The translations under genes and the position numbers were made by a program. This document shows positions 11,356-19,206 of a DNA stretch of 64,000 bases, piece after piece. Source of the DNA: Roseiarcus sp963794155. GTDB lineage: Bacteria; Pseudomonadota; Alphaproteobacteria; Rhizobiales; Beijerinckiaceae. The notes beneath the pieces are model-generated. The model saw only the letters and a list, made by a program, of their open reading frames with translations, was not told the DNA's origin and searched no databases. The stretch spans positions 1-64,000 of the forward strand of contig CAWCCX010000007.1 in NCBI GenBank assembly GCA_963794155.1. Direction: 5' to 3'. Each line of letters opens with the position of its first letter. Position 1 is the stretch's first letter.

Positions 11356-12828
11356 GCGCTCGCGCGCCAAAGCTCGAAGTCGAGGGCCTCCAGAAGCGGT
11401 TCGGCGGCCTCACGGCGGTGAGAAGCGTCAGTTTCTCAATTCATGCCGGAGAGATTCTTGGCCTGATCGGCCCTAACGGGTCGGGCAAGTCGACGGTGAT
11501 GAAATCGATCCTCGGGGTCGAGCGGCCGGACGCCGGATCGGTCCGGGTCGACGGCCGGGAAGTCGCGGGCTGGCCGCCGCACCGGATCGCGCGGCTCGGA
11601 GTTCGGCATGGTGTTCCAGCATTCGCGTCCGCTCTATCGGCAGACGGTGCTCGAGAACATCGTCCTCGAACTCTTGCCCGACCGGCTCATTGACGTCCTT
11701 CCCGTCGCCGCCACCGACGCGCGGGCGCGAGCGATCGCCGAGCGCGTCGGACTGGCCGGCGTGCTCGACCGGCGCCCTTCGACGCTGCCGTTCGCCGATC
11801 TGCGCAAGATGGAGATCGCCAAGGCGATCGCCCGCGATCCTCAGGTGGTGCTGATCGACGAACCGTTCGCCGGCTTGACGGCGCGCGAAACGGCGTCGTT
11901 CGCAACCCTGATTGCCGAAATGCGCGACGACGGGCGGGCGGTCCTGATCGTCGACCACAACGTGAAGAGCATTTCCGCTCTGGTCGACCGCGTCTATGCG
12001 ATGCATGTTGGCGAACGCATCGCCGAGGGCACGGTCGAGGAGGTGATGGCGAATCCGACGGTGCGTAAGGTCTATCTCGGCGGGGCGCTCGAGACCGCGG
12101 CGCGGCCGGAGGCCGAATTCGGCGACGCGAATACTTCGTTTCTCGAAATCGACAACCTGAACGTCGTCTATGGCAAGGCGCAGGCGCTGGAGGACGTCTC
12201 GCTCCATGTGCATCGAGGCGAATTCGTCGCCGTGGTCGGACTGAACGGCGCCGGTAAGACGACGCTGTTCAACGCCGTTTCGGGGCTTACGGCCTATGCC
12301 GGAGACATTCGCCGCGATGGACGATCGCTGCGCGGCAAGACGGCGGCGACGATCGCGCGCGAAGGGATCGTCCAGTCGCCAGAGGGGCGCGAGCTGTTCG
12401 GGGCGATGACGGTCAGCGAGAATCTGGACATGGGCGGCCACAGGCTCGCTGAGGATGCGAGGACCGAGCGCCGGGAATGGCTGTTCGATTTGTTTCCGGT
12501 CCTCAAGGAGCGGCAGAGCCAGACCGCCGCGACCTTGTCCGGCGGCGAGCAGCAGATGCTCACCATCGCCCGCGCCCTGATGATGAAGCCTGACCTCTTG
12601 ATCCTCGACGAACCGACGCTGGGCCTCGCCCCGGTCATCATGGAGCAGATTTCGAAAGCGCTCGCGCGGCTAAGACAGGCGACGGACATGACGGTGCTGC
12701 TCGGCGAGCAGAATGTCACCTTCGCCCTGCCCCACGCCGACCGCGTCTATGTGCTCGAACATGGCCGAATCGCCTGGGAGGGCGACCCGAGCCGGTTCGC
12801 GGCGGAAGCCGGAGCGCGGTATCTTTAG
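11352..12828 (+). pseudogene. Fused LivG-LivF ABC ATPase, interrupted by a +1 frameshift
   Basis: ATG 11352 opens a LivG-type ATPase (Walker A GPNGSGKST, about residues 39-47) whose frame is lost near 11600. The rest of LivG continues in another frame from about 11602 (GMVFQHSRPLY) and runs without a stop into a complete LivF-type ATPase (second Walker A GLNGAGKTT, signature LSGGEQQ, Walker B LLILDEPTLGL), ending at 12828. Removing one base gives exactly 492 codons, so the ancestral product is a single LivG-LivF polypeptide. The LivG half has Walker B (VVLIDEPFAGL) but a poor signature (LPFADLRKM where LPYGQQRR is usual). The lesion could be a sequencing error; the fusion itself does not depend on it. 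Confidence 0.8.
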
Positions 12829-12850
12829 AGGCGGCCGCGCTTTGATCGAA

Positions 12851-12866
12851 TCGCCACTCGTGGCGA
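12851..12866. terminator. Hairpin between convergent genes
   Basis: TCGCCAC-TC-GTGGCGA, a perfect 7-bp stem, lies between the end of the LivGF unit (12828) and the end of the convergent exporter gene (12909). It may serve both strands. It has no T-run, so termination is only inferred from position. Confidence 0.35.
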
Positions 12867-12908
12867 ATCGGGCGAGCGAGGCTTTTCAGCCGGCCAGGCG
12901 CGACCCGG

Positions 12909-13808
12909 TCATAGCGCTTCCGTCAAGGCGATCTCCTCGCCGCGACCGCGGCGCCGGTCGAGCAGCACGATCGCAATGCCGCTGCCGGCGATCAGAGCAA
13001 TGCCGGCAAGGGCGAGAGCATTCGGCAGGGCGCCGAAGACGAAGAGGCCCGAGAGCACGCCCCAAAACGCGAAGCTGTAGAAGAAGGGCGCGACCGCGGC
13101 GGTCCGGCCGAGCCGATAGGCGAGCAGGAGCCCGATATGCCCGAAGGTGACGAACAGGCCGGCGAAGCCAAGAAAGGCGAGATGCCGGCCCGTCGGCGCC
13201 CGCCAGTTCTCAAGACCAAACGACATCGCGGCCGCAACCGTCATCACCATGACATTGGTCGTGAAGGTCACAACCATCACCGGAACGCGAGCCGGCACTC
13301 CACGCCCGATGAGATCGCGCGCCGCGATCAACACCGCGGAGGCGAATGCCAGCAGAGCTGCCGGCGACAGGCCGGCGGATCCGGGCTGGGCGACTAGAAG
13401 TCCGCCGGCGAAGCCCAGTACAACAAGGGCGAGACGCGCCGCGCCGACCCGCTCGCCCAAGAGGAAGGCGATGGCCAGGATCAAGAACAACGGCGCCGTC
13501 TGCATGATCGCGATCACGTCAGCAATCGGCAGACGAGCGAGGGCCACGATGTAGCAGAGCACGCTCAGCGTCTCTGCGGCGGCCCGCAGCAGCGCGCGAG
13601 GGTGGAAGGCGGAGGATATGGCGCGCCAGTCCGCGAGCAGGACGAGGAGGAAGCCGCAGGCGAGACTGGCCGCGACGCCGCGCAGGAAAAGCACCTCGAA
13701 CGGCGGAAGATCGGTCGTGACCAGCTTCATGAAGCTGTCGCAGACGACGAAAGAGGCGGTCGCCGCGAGCATCGCGGCGATGCCGGTTAGGTTGGAGGTT
13801 CTGGGCAT
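12909..13808 (-). CDS. EamA/DMT family transporter
   Basis: A 299-residue inner-membrane protein with about ten transmembrane helices in two homologous EamA halves. The N-terminal half begins NLTGIAAMLAATASFVVCDSFMKLV and contains PPFEVLFLRGVAASLA; the turn between helices has IMQTAPLFLILAIAFLLGERVG, a typical DMT motif that recurs in weaker form in the C-terminal half. It ends in a short basic cytoplasmic tail (DRRRGRGEE). Substrate unknown; the superfamily exports metabolites and drugs. It lies 127 bp downstream of the phytoene-synthase-like gene on the same strand and could be the last gene of that operon. Confidence 0.88.
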   Translation of the reverse strand: MPRTSNLTGIAAMLAATASFVVCDSFMKLVTTDLPPFEVLFLRGVAASLACGFLLVLLADWRAISSAFHPRALLRAAAETLSVLCYIVALARLPIADVIAIMQTAPLFLILAIAFLLGERVGAARLALVVLGFAGGLLVAQPGSAGLSPAALLAFASAVLIAARDLIGRGVPARVPVMVVTFTTNVMVMTVAAAMSFGLENWRAPTGRHLAFLGFAGLFVTFGHIGLLLAYRLGRTAAVAPFFYSFAFWGVLSGLFVFGALPNALALAGIALIAGSGIAIVLLDRRRGRGEEIALTEAL

Positions 13809-13935
13809 TTGGGCGCAGTGTAGGCCGCCCTCTTCGCCGCGAACAACGATGGAGATGGCGCGTCCCCTATATCGTCGTGCGCTTTTGGCTTCGGAGCTGT
13901 CTGAGAAGAGGGTCGCGCCTGCCCGGAGCGTTCGC

Positions 13936-14808
13936 TCACCGCCCTCGCGCCCAGCGCCAGATCGCCCATTGACGGCGGAGCGGCGAGACTTCGCTCATCG
14001 GGTCGAACGGACGCGCGGCGTTGCGCTCGAGCCGGTCGAGATCGAGACGCAGGGGCCCAAGCGGAACGAAGGCCGGCAGAATCGCCGGGCTTGAGCCGTC
14101 CAGCCGACGCTCGGCTTCTGCGAGCTCGTCGCGCGCCAGGCCCCTGAGTTCGGCGCAGGCCGCGACGATGCCGGCTTTGGGACGGCGGGCGGCGAAGTCG
14201 GCCGCGGTCGCGCCGTGGCGGGCGGCGACATCGGCGGGAATAAGCGTCGGCGCCGATCCGGCCTTGAACGGCAATTGATGGAGGAGGCGGGTCAGCGCCA
14301 GCGCCATCCCGGCCGGCGCGTGCGCGTCCGCCTCATCCAGTTCGACGCCGCCGGCCGCGATCAGCGCCGCGAGCCTCAGCCGCGCGCCCTCGCTTTCATC
14401 GGCGAAAGCCCGAAATGCCGCGAGGTTGAAATCGTCCTGCGGCGCGATCTCCTGGAGGCGGGCGTCCAGCATCGCCTCGAGCCAGACGCGGGGAAGCGCA
14501 TAGGCGTCGATCGCGGCGGAAAGCGCGAGCGCGACCGGGCTGCCGGCCGCCTCGTCCTGCCGTTCGCCGCCAATGACCCCGCGCCACCAGGCAAGCCGCA
14601 TCGCCGCGAGATTGGGATCGCGCGCGCGCAAGTGCGCCTGACGGATTTCGTGATCGAAAGCGGCCAGCGCGCAAAGAGCGTCGCGCGCGCTTTGGCCCGC
14701 GTAGAGCGCGCCGATCCACTGATCGCGGGCCTGACCGCGTGCGAGCGTGGCGCAATATCGGTTGGCCTCGTCGAGCGCGCCGTCGCCCAGTGGACGGCCG
14801 GCGCTCAC
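13936..14808 (-). CDS. Squalene/phytoene synthase family protein, NDUFAF6-like
   Basis: A 290-residue protein starting at GTG 14808, which overlaps the upstream stop in a GTGA junction; longer in-frame extensions cover the upstream gene in the wrong frame. The fold markers fit the squalene/phytoene synthase family (NRYCATLARGQARDQWIGALYAG, MRLAWWRGVI, GMALALTRLL). The two Asp-rich Mg-diphosphate motifs are not present: FDHEIRQ and LHQLPFKAG stand where DxxxD motifs are expected. That pattern fits the non-catalytic mitochondrial complex I assembly factor NDUFAF6 better than an isoprenoid synthase. Its neighbour is an NDUFAF3-like gene, supporting a role in NADH dehydrogenase assembly. Confidence 0.75.
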   Translation of the reverse strand: MSAGRPLGDGALDEANRYCATLARGQARDQWIGALYAGQSARDALCALAAFDHEIRQAHLRARDPNLAAMRLAWWRGVIGGERQDEAAGSPVALALSAAIDAYALPRVWLEAMLDARLQEIAPQDDFNLAAFRAFADESEGARLRLAALIAAGGVELDEADAHAPAGMALALTRLLHQLPFKAGSAPTLIPADVAARHGATAADFAARRPKAGIVAACAELRGLARDELAEAERRLDGSSPAILPAFVPLGPLRLDLDRLERNAARPFDPMSEVSPLRRQWAIWRWARGR

Positions 14809-15203
14809 GGCGTGGCGATCAGCGCCGCCGCGACGCGCCGGTTTTCGGACTGCATGACGTTGTAGACCCGGAGCGCCGGACCGGTCGCCATCACTTCGAA
14901 GCGAAGACCCGCGCGGCGGAGAGCGTCTTTCAGCGGCCGCCCGATCGGCGCCATCCGCGCGCCGGTTCCGACGACGAGAAACTCGATCGAGCCGGGCTTC
15001 TCGGCGCATTCGGCGAACAGCGCCGCGAGCGTGCTCGCATCGAGACCGTCGATGCTCGCCGCCTCGATCGGTCTCACCCCCTGAGGCGTCGCGAGGATCG
15101 ACCCCGCATGCAGCATGCCGGCGAAGGCGAAGGCGCCATGCCCATGCGCCGCGATCGGATGGCTGCCGGGCGCGAAGGCGGACCGCGGCAGCGTCCCGCT
15201 CAC
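14805..15203 (-). CDS. Mth938-domain (DUF498) protein, NDUFAF3-like
   Basis: A 132-residue protein starting at GTG 15203 in a GTGA overlap with the secF stop. It has the Mth938/DUF498 pattern: HGAFAFAGMLHAGSILATPQG, then IEFLVVGTGARMAPIGRPLK and the C-terminal VYNVMQSENRRVAAALIATP. The eukaryotic homologue NDUFAF3 is a complex I assembly factor of alphaproteobacterial origin. The gene is translationally coupled to secF upstream and to the NDUFAF6-like gene downstream, an arrangement known from alphaproteobacteria. Probably cytoplasmic at the membrane. Confidence 0.88.
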   Translation of the reverse strand: MSGTLPRSAFAPGSHPIAAHGHGAFAFAGMLHAGSILATPQGVRPIEAASIDGLDASTLAALFAECAEKPGSIEFLVVGTGARMAPIGRPLKDALRRAGLRFEVMATGPALRVYNVMQSENRRVAAALIATP

Positions 15204-16159
15204 GCCTTCTCCTTGGCCTTCACATCCGCGCCGGCCACTTCCTTTTCCCGCATCCGGTCGAAGGTGTCGGCGCGGACGCCCATATAGATGAGCATCGGCG
15301 AGCAAATGAAGATCGACGAATAGGTGGCCACGAAGATGCCCCAGATCATCGCCGCCGAGAACGAGCGGATGACGTGGCCGCCAAGGAAGAACAGCGCCAG
15401 CAACGCAAGAAAGACGGTCGTCGCGGTCATGATCGTGCGCGGCAGCACGGCGTTGACCGACATGTCGATGATCTCGGCGGTCGACAGGCGCTTGTATTTG
15501 CGCATCACCTCGCGGATGCGGTCGAGCACGACGACCGTCTCGTTGAGGGAATAACCGACGATGGTCAGGATCGCCGCGATCGAGGTCTGGTTGAATTCGA
15601 GCTGGGTGACGCAGAAAAAGCCGACCGTCAGCAGGAGGTCGTGCATCGTGCCGATGATCGCCCCGACCGCGAACTGCCACTCGAACCGGAACCACAGATA
15701 GGTCAGGACCGCGATGATGGCGACCACGACGCCGAGCGTGCCGCGTTGAACCAACTCGGCGGAAACAGTTGGTCCGACCGAATCGACGCTGCGGAACTCG
15801 TAATCGGCGCCGAAGGCGTCCCTAAGCTTGCTGATCGCGGTCTGCTGACCCGCGTCGCCGCCAGGCTGCACGCCGAGGCGCAGCAGAACGTCGGATTCGG
15901 CGCCGATCCGCTGGACTTCGACCGGCCCCACGCCGAGACCCTCGGCCTTACCGCGAATCTCGGCGATATTGGCCTCGCCGCCTTTGGCGCGCATGTCGAC
16001 CTGGGTGCCGCCAGCGAAATCGATGCCGAAATTCATACCGACGAACAGGAACATCAGCACCGAGACGATCGACAGCGCCGCCGACAGCGGATAGCTCACG
16101 CGGCGGAACCGCATGAAGCCGAACTTGGTGTTCTCGGGGGCGAGGCGAAGCAGTTTCAT
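15200..16159 (-). CDS. secF: Protein translocase subunit SecF
   Basis: A 319-residue inner-membrane protein with six predicted helices, which works with SecD to drive late translocation through SecYEG using the proton motive force. The first helix region (YPLSAALSIVSVLMFLFVGM) is followed by the GIDFAGGTQVDMR motif, a periplasmic domain, and the conserved SLNETVVVLDRIRE segment near the fourth and fifth helices. It ends in a Lys-rich tail. It lies 31 bp downstream of secD, and its stop overlaps the start of the NDUFAF3-like gene. Confidence 0.96.
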   Translation of the reverse strand: MKLLRLAPENTKFGFMRFRRVSYPLSAALSIVSVLMFLFVGMNFGIDFAGGTQVDMRAKGGEANIAEIRGKAEGLGVGPVEVQRIGAESDVLLRLGVQPGGDAGQQTAISKLRDAFGADYEFRSVDSVGPTVSAELVQRGTLGVVVAIIAVLTYLWFRFEWQFAVGAIIGTMHDLLLTVGFFCVTQLEFNQTSIAAILTIVGYSLNETVVVLDRIREVMRKYKRLSTAEIIDMSVNAVLPRTIMTATTVFLALLALFFLGGHVIRSFSAAMIWGIFVATYSSIFICSPMLIYMGVRADTFDRMREKEVAGADVKAKEKA

Positions 16160-16190
16160 GCCGCAACATCCCTCGTCGGCGTTGGCGCGC

Positions 16191-17780
16191 TCATATCGGC
16201 AGCCTCTTCGGCCGCCCGCGGTGATACCAGAGCGCGATCATCATCCGCGTCATGGTGACCGCGGTGATGACCGAGGTCAGAATGCCGAGGCCGAGCGAAA
16301 CGGCGAATCCGCGCACCGCGCCCGATCCGAACAGATAGAGGATCAGCGCCGCGACAAACATGGTGACGTTGGAGTCGACAATCGTGGCGAAGGCGCGCCG
16401 GAAGCCGGCGTCGAGGGCGGAAATGACCGAGCGGCCGAGATGCGCCTCCTCGCGGATCCGCTCGTAGATGAGGACGTTCGAATCGACCGCCATGCCGATG
16501 GTGAAGACAATACCGGCGATGCCGGGCAAGGTGAGCGTTGCGCCGAGCAGGGCCATCGAGGCGAAGATGAAGAGAATGTGCACCGCGAGCGCGAGATCGG
16601 CGAACACGCCGAAGATGCCGTAGGTCGCGATCATGTAGACGACGACCAGCAGCGCCCCGACATAGGCCGCGCGCTTTCCCGCGTCGATCGAGTCCTGGCC
16701 GAGGCCGGGGCCGACGGTTCGCTCCTCGATCACCGTCAGCTTGGCCGGCAGCGCGCCCGCGCGGAGAAGTATCGCAAGACTAGAGGCCTCATCGAGGGTG
16801 AAGTTGCCGGTGATCTGACCGCTACCGCCGGTGATCGGCGACCGGATCACCGGGGCCGAAATGACCTTGCCGTCGAGCACGATCGCGAACGGCCGGCCGA
16901 CGTTCTCCGACGTCACCTGGCCGAATTTCTGGCCGCCGCGCAGGTTGAAGCGGAAGTTGACATCGGGCTCGCCGGTCTGCTGCTCGAAGCCCTGCTGCGC
17001 GTCGACCAGGTCCTCGCCGTCGACCATAACCCGCTTCTGCACCTGGATCGATCCACCGCCTTTCTGCATCGGCAGCGTCTCGACCTCATTCGGAGGATCG
17101 CCGGGATCGGAGACGAGGCGGAACTCGAGCTTGGCGGTCTGGCCGATCATGTTCTTGAGCGTCGTCGTGTCCTGGCTGCCCGGGGCCTCGATCAGGACGC
17201 GGTTCGGGCCCTGCTGCTGAATGACGGTCTCCTTGGTGCCCATCGCATTGATGCGGCGATTCAGCACTTCGATCGATTGCCCGACCGCATGACGCACCTT
17301 GTCGGCGATCGCCGCATCGGTCAGCGTCAACCCGACGCCGTCTGCGGTTTGCGCCACGTCGAGCGTGCGCCCGTTGCCCGCCGCGAGCGGCCCGCCGATC
17401 GGCTGGCTCAACGACTGCAGCAACTCGAACGCCTTGGCGCGCTCCGCCGCATCGGCGATCCGCACTATGACGCCGCGCGGCTCGACCGCAATGCCGCCGG
17501 AGATGGCGATCTTGCCGTCGCGCAGCTTCTGCCGCACGTCGTCGCGCAGCGCTTCGACCTGGCTCTTGGTCACCGAGGGGGTGTCGACCTCCATCAGGAG
17601 ATAGGCGCCGCCCTGCAAGTCGAGGCCAAGCACGATCTGGCGCAGCGGAATGAAGCTCGGGAACCGGGCGGCGAGCGCGTCGACCGACTCAGCCGGCATG
17701 AAGCTCGGCAAGACGACGAGCACCGCGGCCGCCACGAGCGCCAGGACGGAGGCCAATTTCCAGGTAGAGAAACGGAGCAT
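16191..17780 (-). CDS. secD: Protein translocase subunit SecD
   Basis: A 529-residue inner-membrane subunit of SecDF. It has an N-terminal helix, the GLDLQGGAYLLMEVD motif, a large P1 periplasmic region with the P4-type GGQKFGQVTSENVGRPFAIVL strand set, SGQITGNFTLDEAS before the LLRAGALPAKL helix, and a C-terminal bundle with FTIGMAVDSNVLIYERIREE containing the conserved Asp and Arg. Shorter than E. coli SecD (615 aa) but normal for alphaproteobacteria. Its order after yajC and before secF is canonical. Confidence 0.96.
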   Translation of the reverse strand: MLRFSTWKLASVLALVAAAVLVVLPSFMPAESVDALAARFPSFIPLRQIVLGLDLQGGAYLLMEVDTPSVTKSQVEALRDDVRQKLRDGKIAISGGIAVEPRGVIVRIADAAERAKAFELLQSLSQPIGGPLAAGNGRTLDVAQTADGVGLTLTDAAIADKVRHAVGQSIEVLNRRINAMGTKETVIQQQGPNRVLIEAPGSQDTTTLKNMIGQTAKLEFRLVSDPGDPPNEVETLPMQKGGGSIQVQKRVMVDGEDLVDAQQGFEQQTGEPDVNFRFNLRGGQKFGQVTSENVGRPFAIVLDGKVISAPVIRSPITGGSGQITGNFTLDEASSLAILLRAGALPAKLTVIEERTVGPGLGQDSIDAGKRAAYVGALLVVVYMIATYGIFGVFADLALAVHILFIFASMALLGATLTLPGIAGIVFTIGMAVDSNVLIYERIREEAHLGRSVISALDAGFRRAFATIVDSNVTMFVAALILYLFGSGAVRGFAVSLGLGILTSVITAVTMTRMMIALWYHRGRPKRLPI

Positions 17781-17837
17781 CAGGCTTTCTATCTAGGGAG
17801 AGATTTGACTGCGCCCGTGGCCGGGCTCGCGCCTTCG

Positions 17838-18221
17838 TCAAGAGTTCGGCGCGTCCTTCTTGGCCGGCGGGGACTTCGCGGGCGGCGGCTCCTTGACCGG
17901 TTCGCCCTTGGCGCGCACTTCGGCGATGCCCGAGCGGGCGAGACGCGCGCGCACGTTCGGGGCGATCTCGAACTCGACCTCATTCTCGTCGACCGATTTG
18001 GTGACCTTGCCGATCAGGCCGCCGGTGGTGACCACAACGTCGCCGCGCCGGGCTGCCTGGACCATCTCGCGCTGTTCTTTGGCGCGGCGCTGCTGCGGCC
18101 GCCAGAGCACGAAATAGACAATCGCGATCATGGCGACGATCGGCACGAGCTGCACCAGCGTGTCGCTCGCACCAAATAGGGACGAGCCGGCGGCTTGAGC
18201 GTAGGCTGGGGTGATCAGCAC
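17838..18221 (-). CDS. yajC: Preprotein translocase subunit YajC
   Basis: A 127-residue single-pass membrane protein accompanying SecDF. The start is taken as GTG 18221; no ATG in this frame precedes it before a stop. It has a short N-terminal segment (LITPAYAQAAG), one hydrophobic helix with LVQLVPIVAMIAIVYFVLWRPQQRR, then the cytoplasmic VQAARRGDVVVTTGGLIGKV domain of YajC and a Pro/Lys-rich tail. It is the first gene of the SecDF operon; the 222 bp before aqpZ must hold divergent promoters, though I could not pick convincing -35/-10 pairs. Confidence 0.93.
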   Translation of the reverse strand: MLITPAYAQAAGSSLFGASDTLVQLVPIVAMIAIVYFVLWRPQQRRAKEQREMVQAARRGDVVVTTGGLIGKVTKSVDENEVEFEIAPNVRARLARSGIAEVRAKGEPVKEPPPAKSPPAKKDAPNS

Positions 18222-18443
18222 GAGGGCGGTGGCTCCGGCGACGCGAAGGCCGCGCCGTTCATCAAGGCGTCATTTGAAAAGGCGTCGCTTATATAGCCGC
18301 GGGGCCTGCGAAAGCAACGCCGCGGGGCCGGACGAAGCCGCCTCGGCGCGGCGCCCCGCCGACGCAGGTCCTTTTCCAAAGCCGGAACGATCGTTATAAG
18401 CGCCGTCCGCCGCCTGGGGCGCGGGTCATGGAGGGGACAAGGA

Positions 18444-19154
18444 ATGAACAAGCAAGCGGCTGAATTTGTCGGGACTTTTGCGCTCGTGTTCTTCGGCTGC
18501 GGGGCGGCGGTGGTCGGGAGCATGGGATCGGGGCCGGGGGCGATCGACCTATTGGGAATCGCGAGCGCGTTCGGCTTCGCCATTGTCGCCATGGCCTATG
18601 GCATCGGGCCGATCTCCGGCTGTCATGTCAATCCGGCGGTGAGCTTCGGCGTCTATGTCGCCGGCCGAATGAGCGCAATCGACATGCTCAGCTACTGGGT
18701 CGCCCAGGTTCTGGGCGCGATCGTCGGCGCGGTCATCCTCTATCTGATCCTGTCCGGCAAGGCTCAAGGGTGGAACGGCGGGCTCGGCCAGAACGGCTGG
18801 GGCGCAGGCTATCTCGGCGAATACAATGTCGTCTCCGCTTTCGTGTTCGAAGTGGTGGCGACCTTCCTGTTCCTGGTGTGCATTCTCGGCGTCACCCATC
18901 CATTCGCGCCGACCGGCTTTGCTGGCCTCGCCATCGGGCTGACGCTAGTCGTCATCCATCTGGTCGGCATCAACATCACCGGCACCTCGGTCAATCCGGC
19001 CCGCTCGATCGGCCCCGCGCTGGTCGGAATCGCCTCGAAACCGGAAGCCGTCGCCAAGCTATGGCTGTTCATCATCGCGCCGCTCATCGGCGCTGGCGCC
19101 GCGGGCTTGGCGTTCCGCACTGGAGCCCTTCTGGACGCGCCGAAGAAGGCCTGA
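18444..19154 (+). CDS. aqpZ: Aquaporin Z
   Basis: A 236-residue inner-membrane water channel with six helices and two half-helices. Both pore signatures are intact: HVNPAVSFG (NPA at about 62-64) and SVNPARSIGPAL (about 183). The selectivity-filter Arg follows the second NPA, and the short loops argue for a water rather than a glycerol channel. Start ATG 18444 lies downstream of GGAGGGGACAAGG. Monocistronic as seen, though the ABC-F gene follows 52 bp later on the same strand. Confidence 0.93.
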   Translation: MNKQAAEFVGTFALVFFGCGAAVVGSMGSGPGAIDLLGIASAFGFAIVAMAYGIGPISGCHVNPAVSFGVYVAGRMSAIDMLSYWVAQVLGAIVGAVILYLILSGKAQGWNGGLGQNGWGAGYLGEYNVVSAFVFEVVATFLFLVCILGVTHPFAPTGFAGLAIGLTLVVIHLVGINITGTSVNPARSIGPALVGIASKPEAVAKLWLFIIAPLIGAGAAGLAFRTGALLDAPKKA

Positions 19155-19206
19155 GCCAACCCGCCGCTATCTTGCCAGCGCGCGCGCGGCGGGCGAAAAG
19201 CCCGCC

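Noticed and set aside
10030..11370. 446-codon minus-strand ORF opposite the LivH/LivM permeases
   Set aside because: Asp/Arg/His/Glu-rich antisense artefact of hydrophobic permease coding sequence.
16113..18179. 688-codon plus-strand ORF opposite secD and yajC
   Set aside because: Antisense shadow with Arg/Asp/His-rich composition; SecD and YajC on the minus strand match their families fully.
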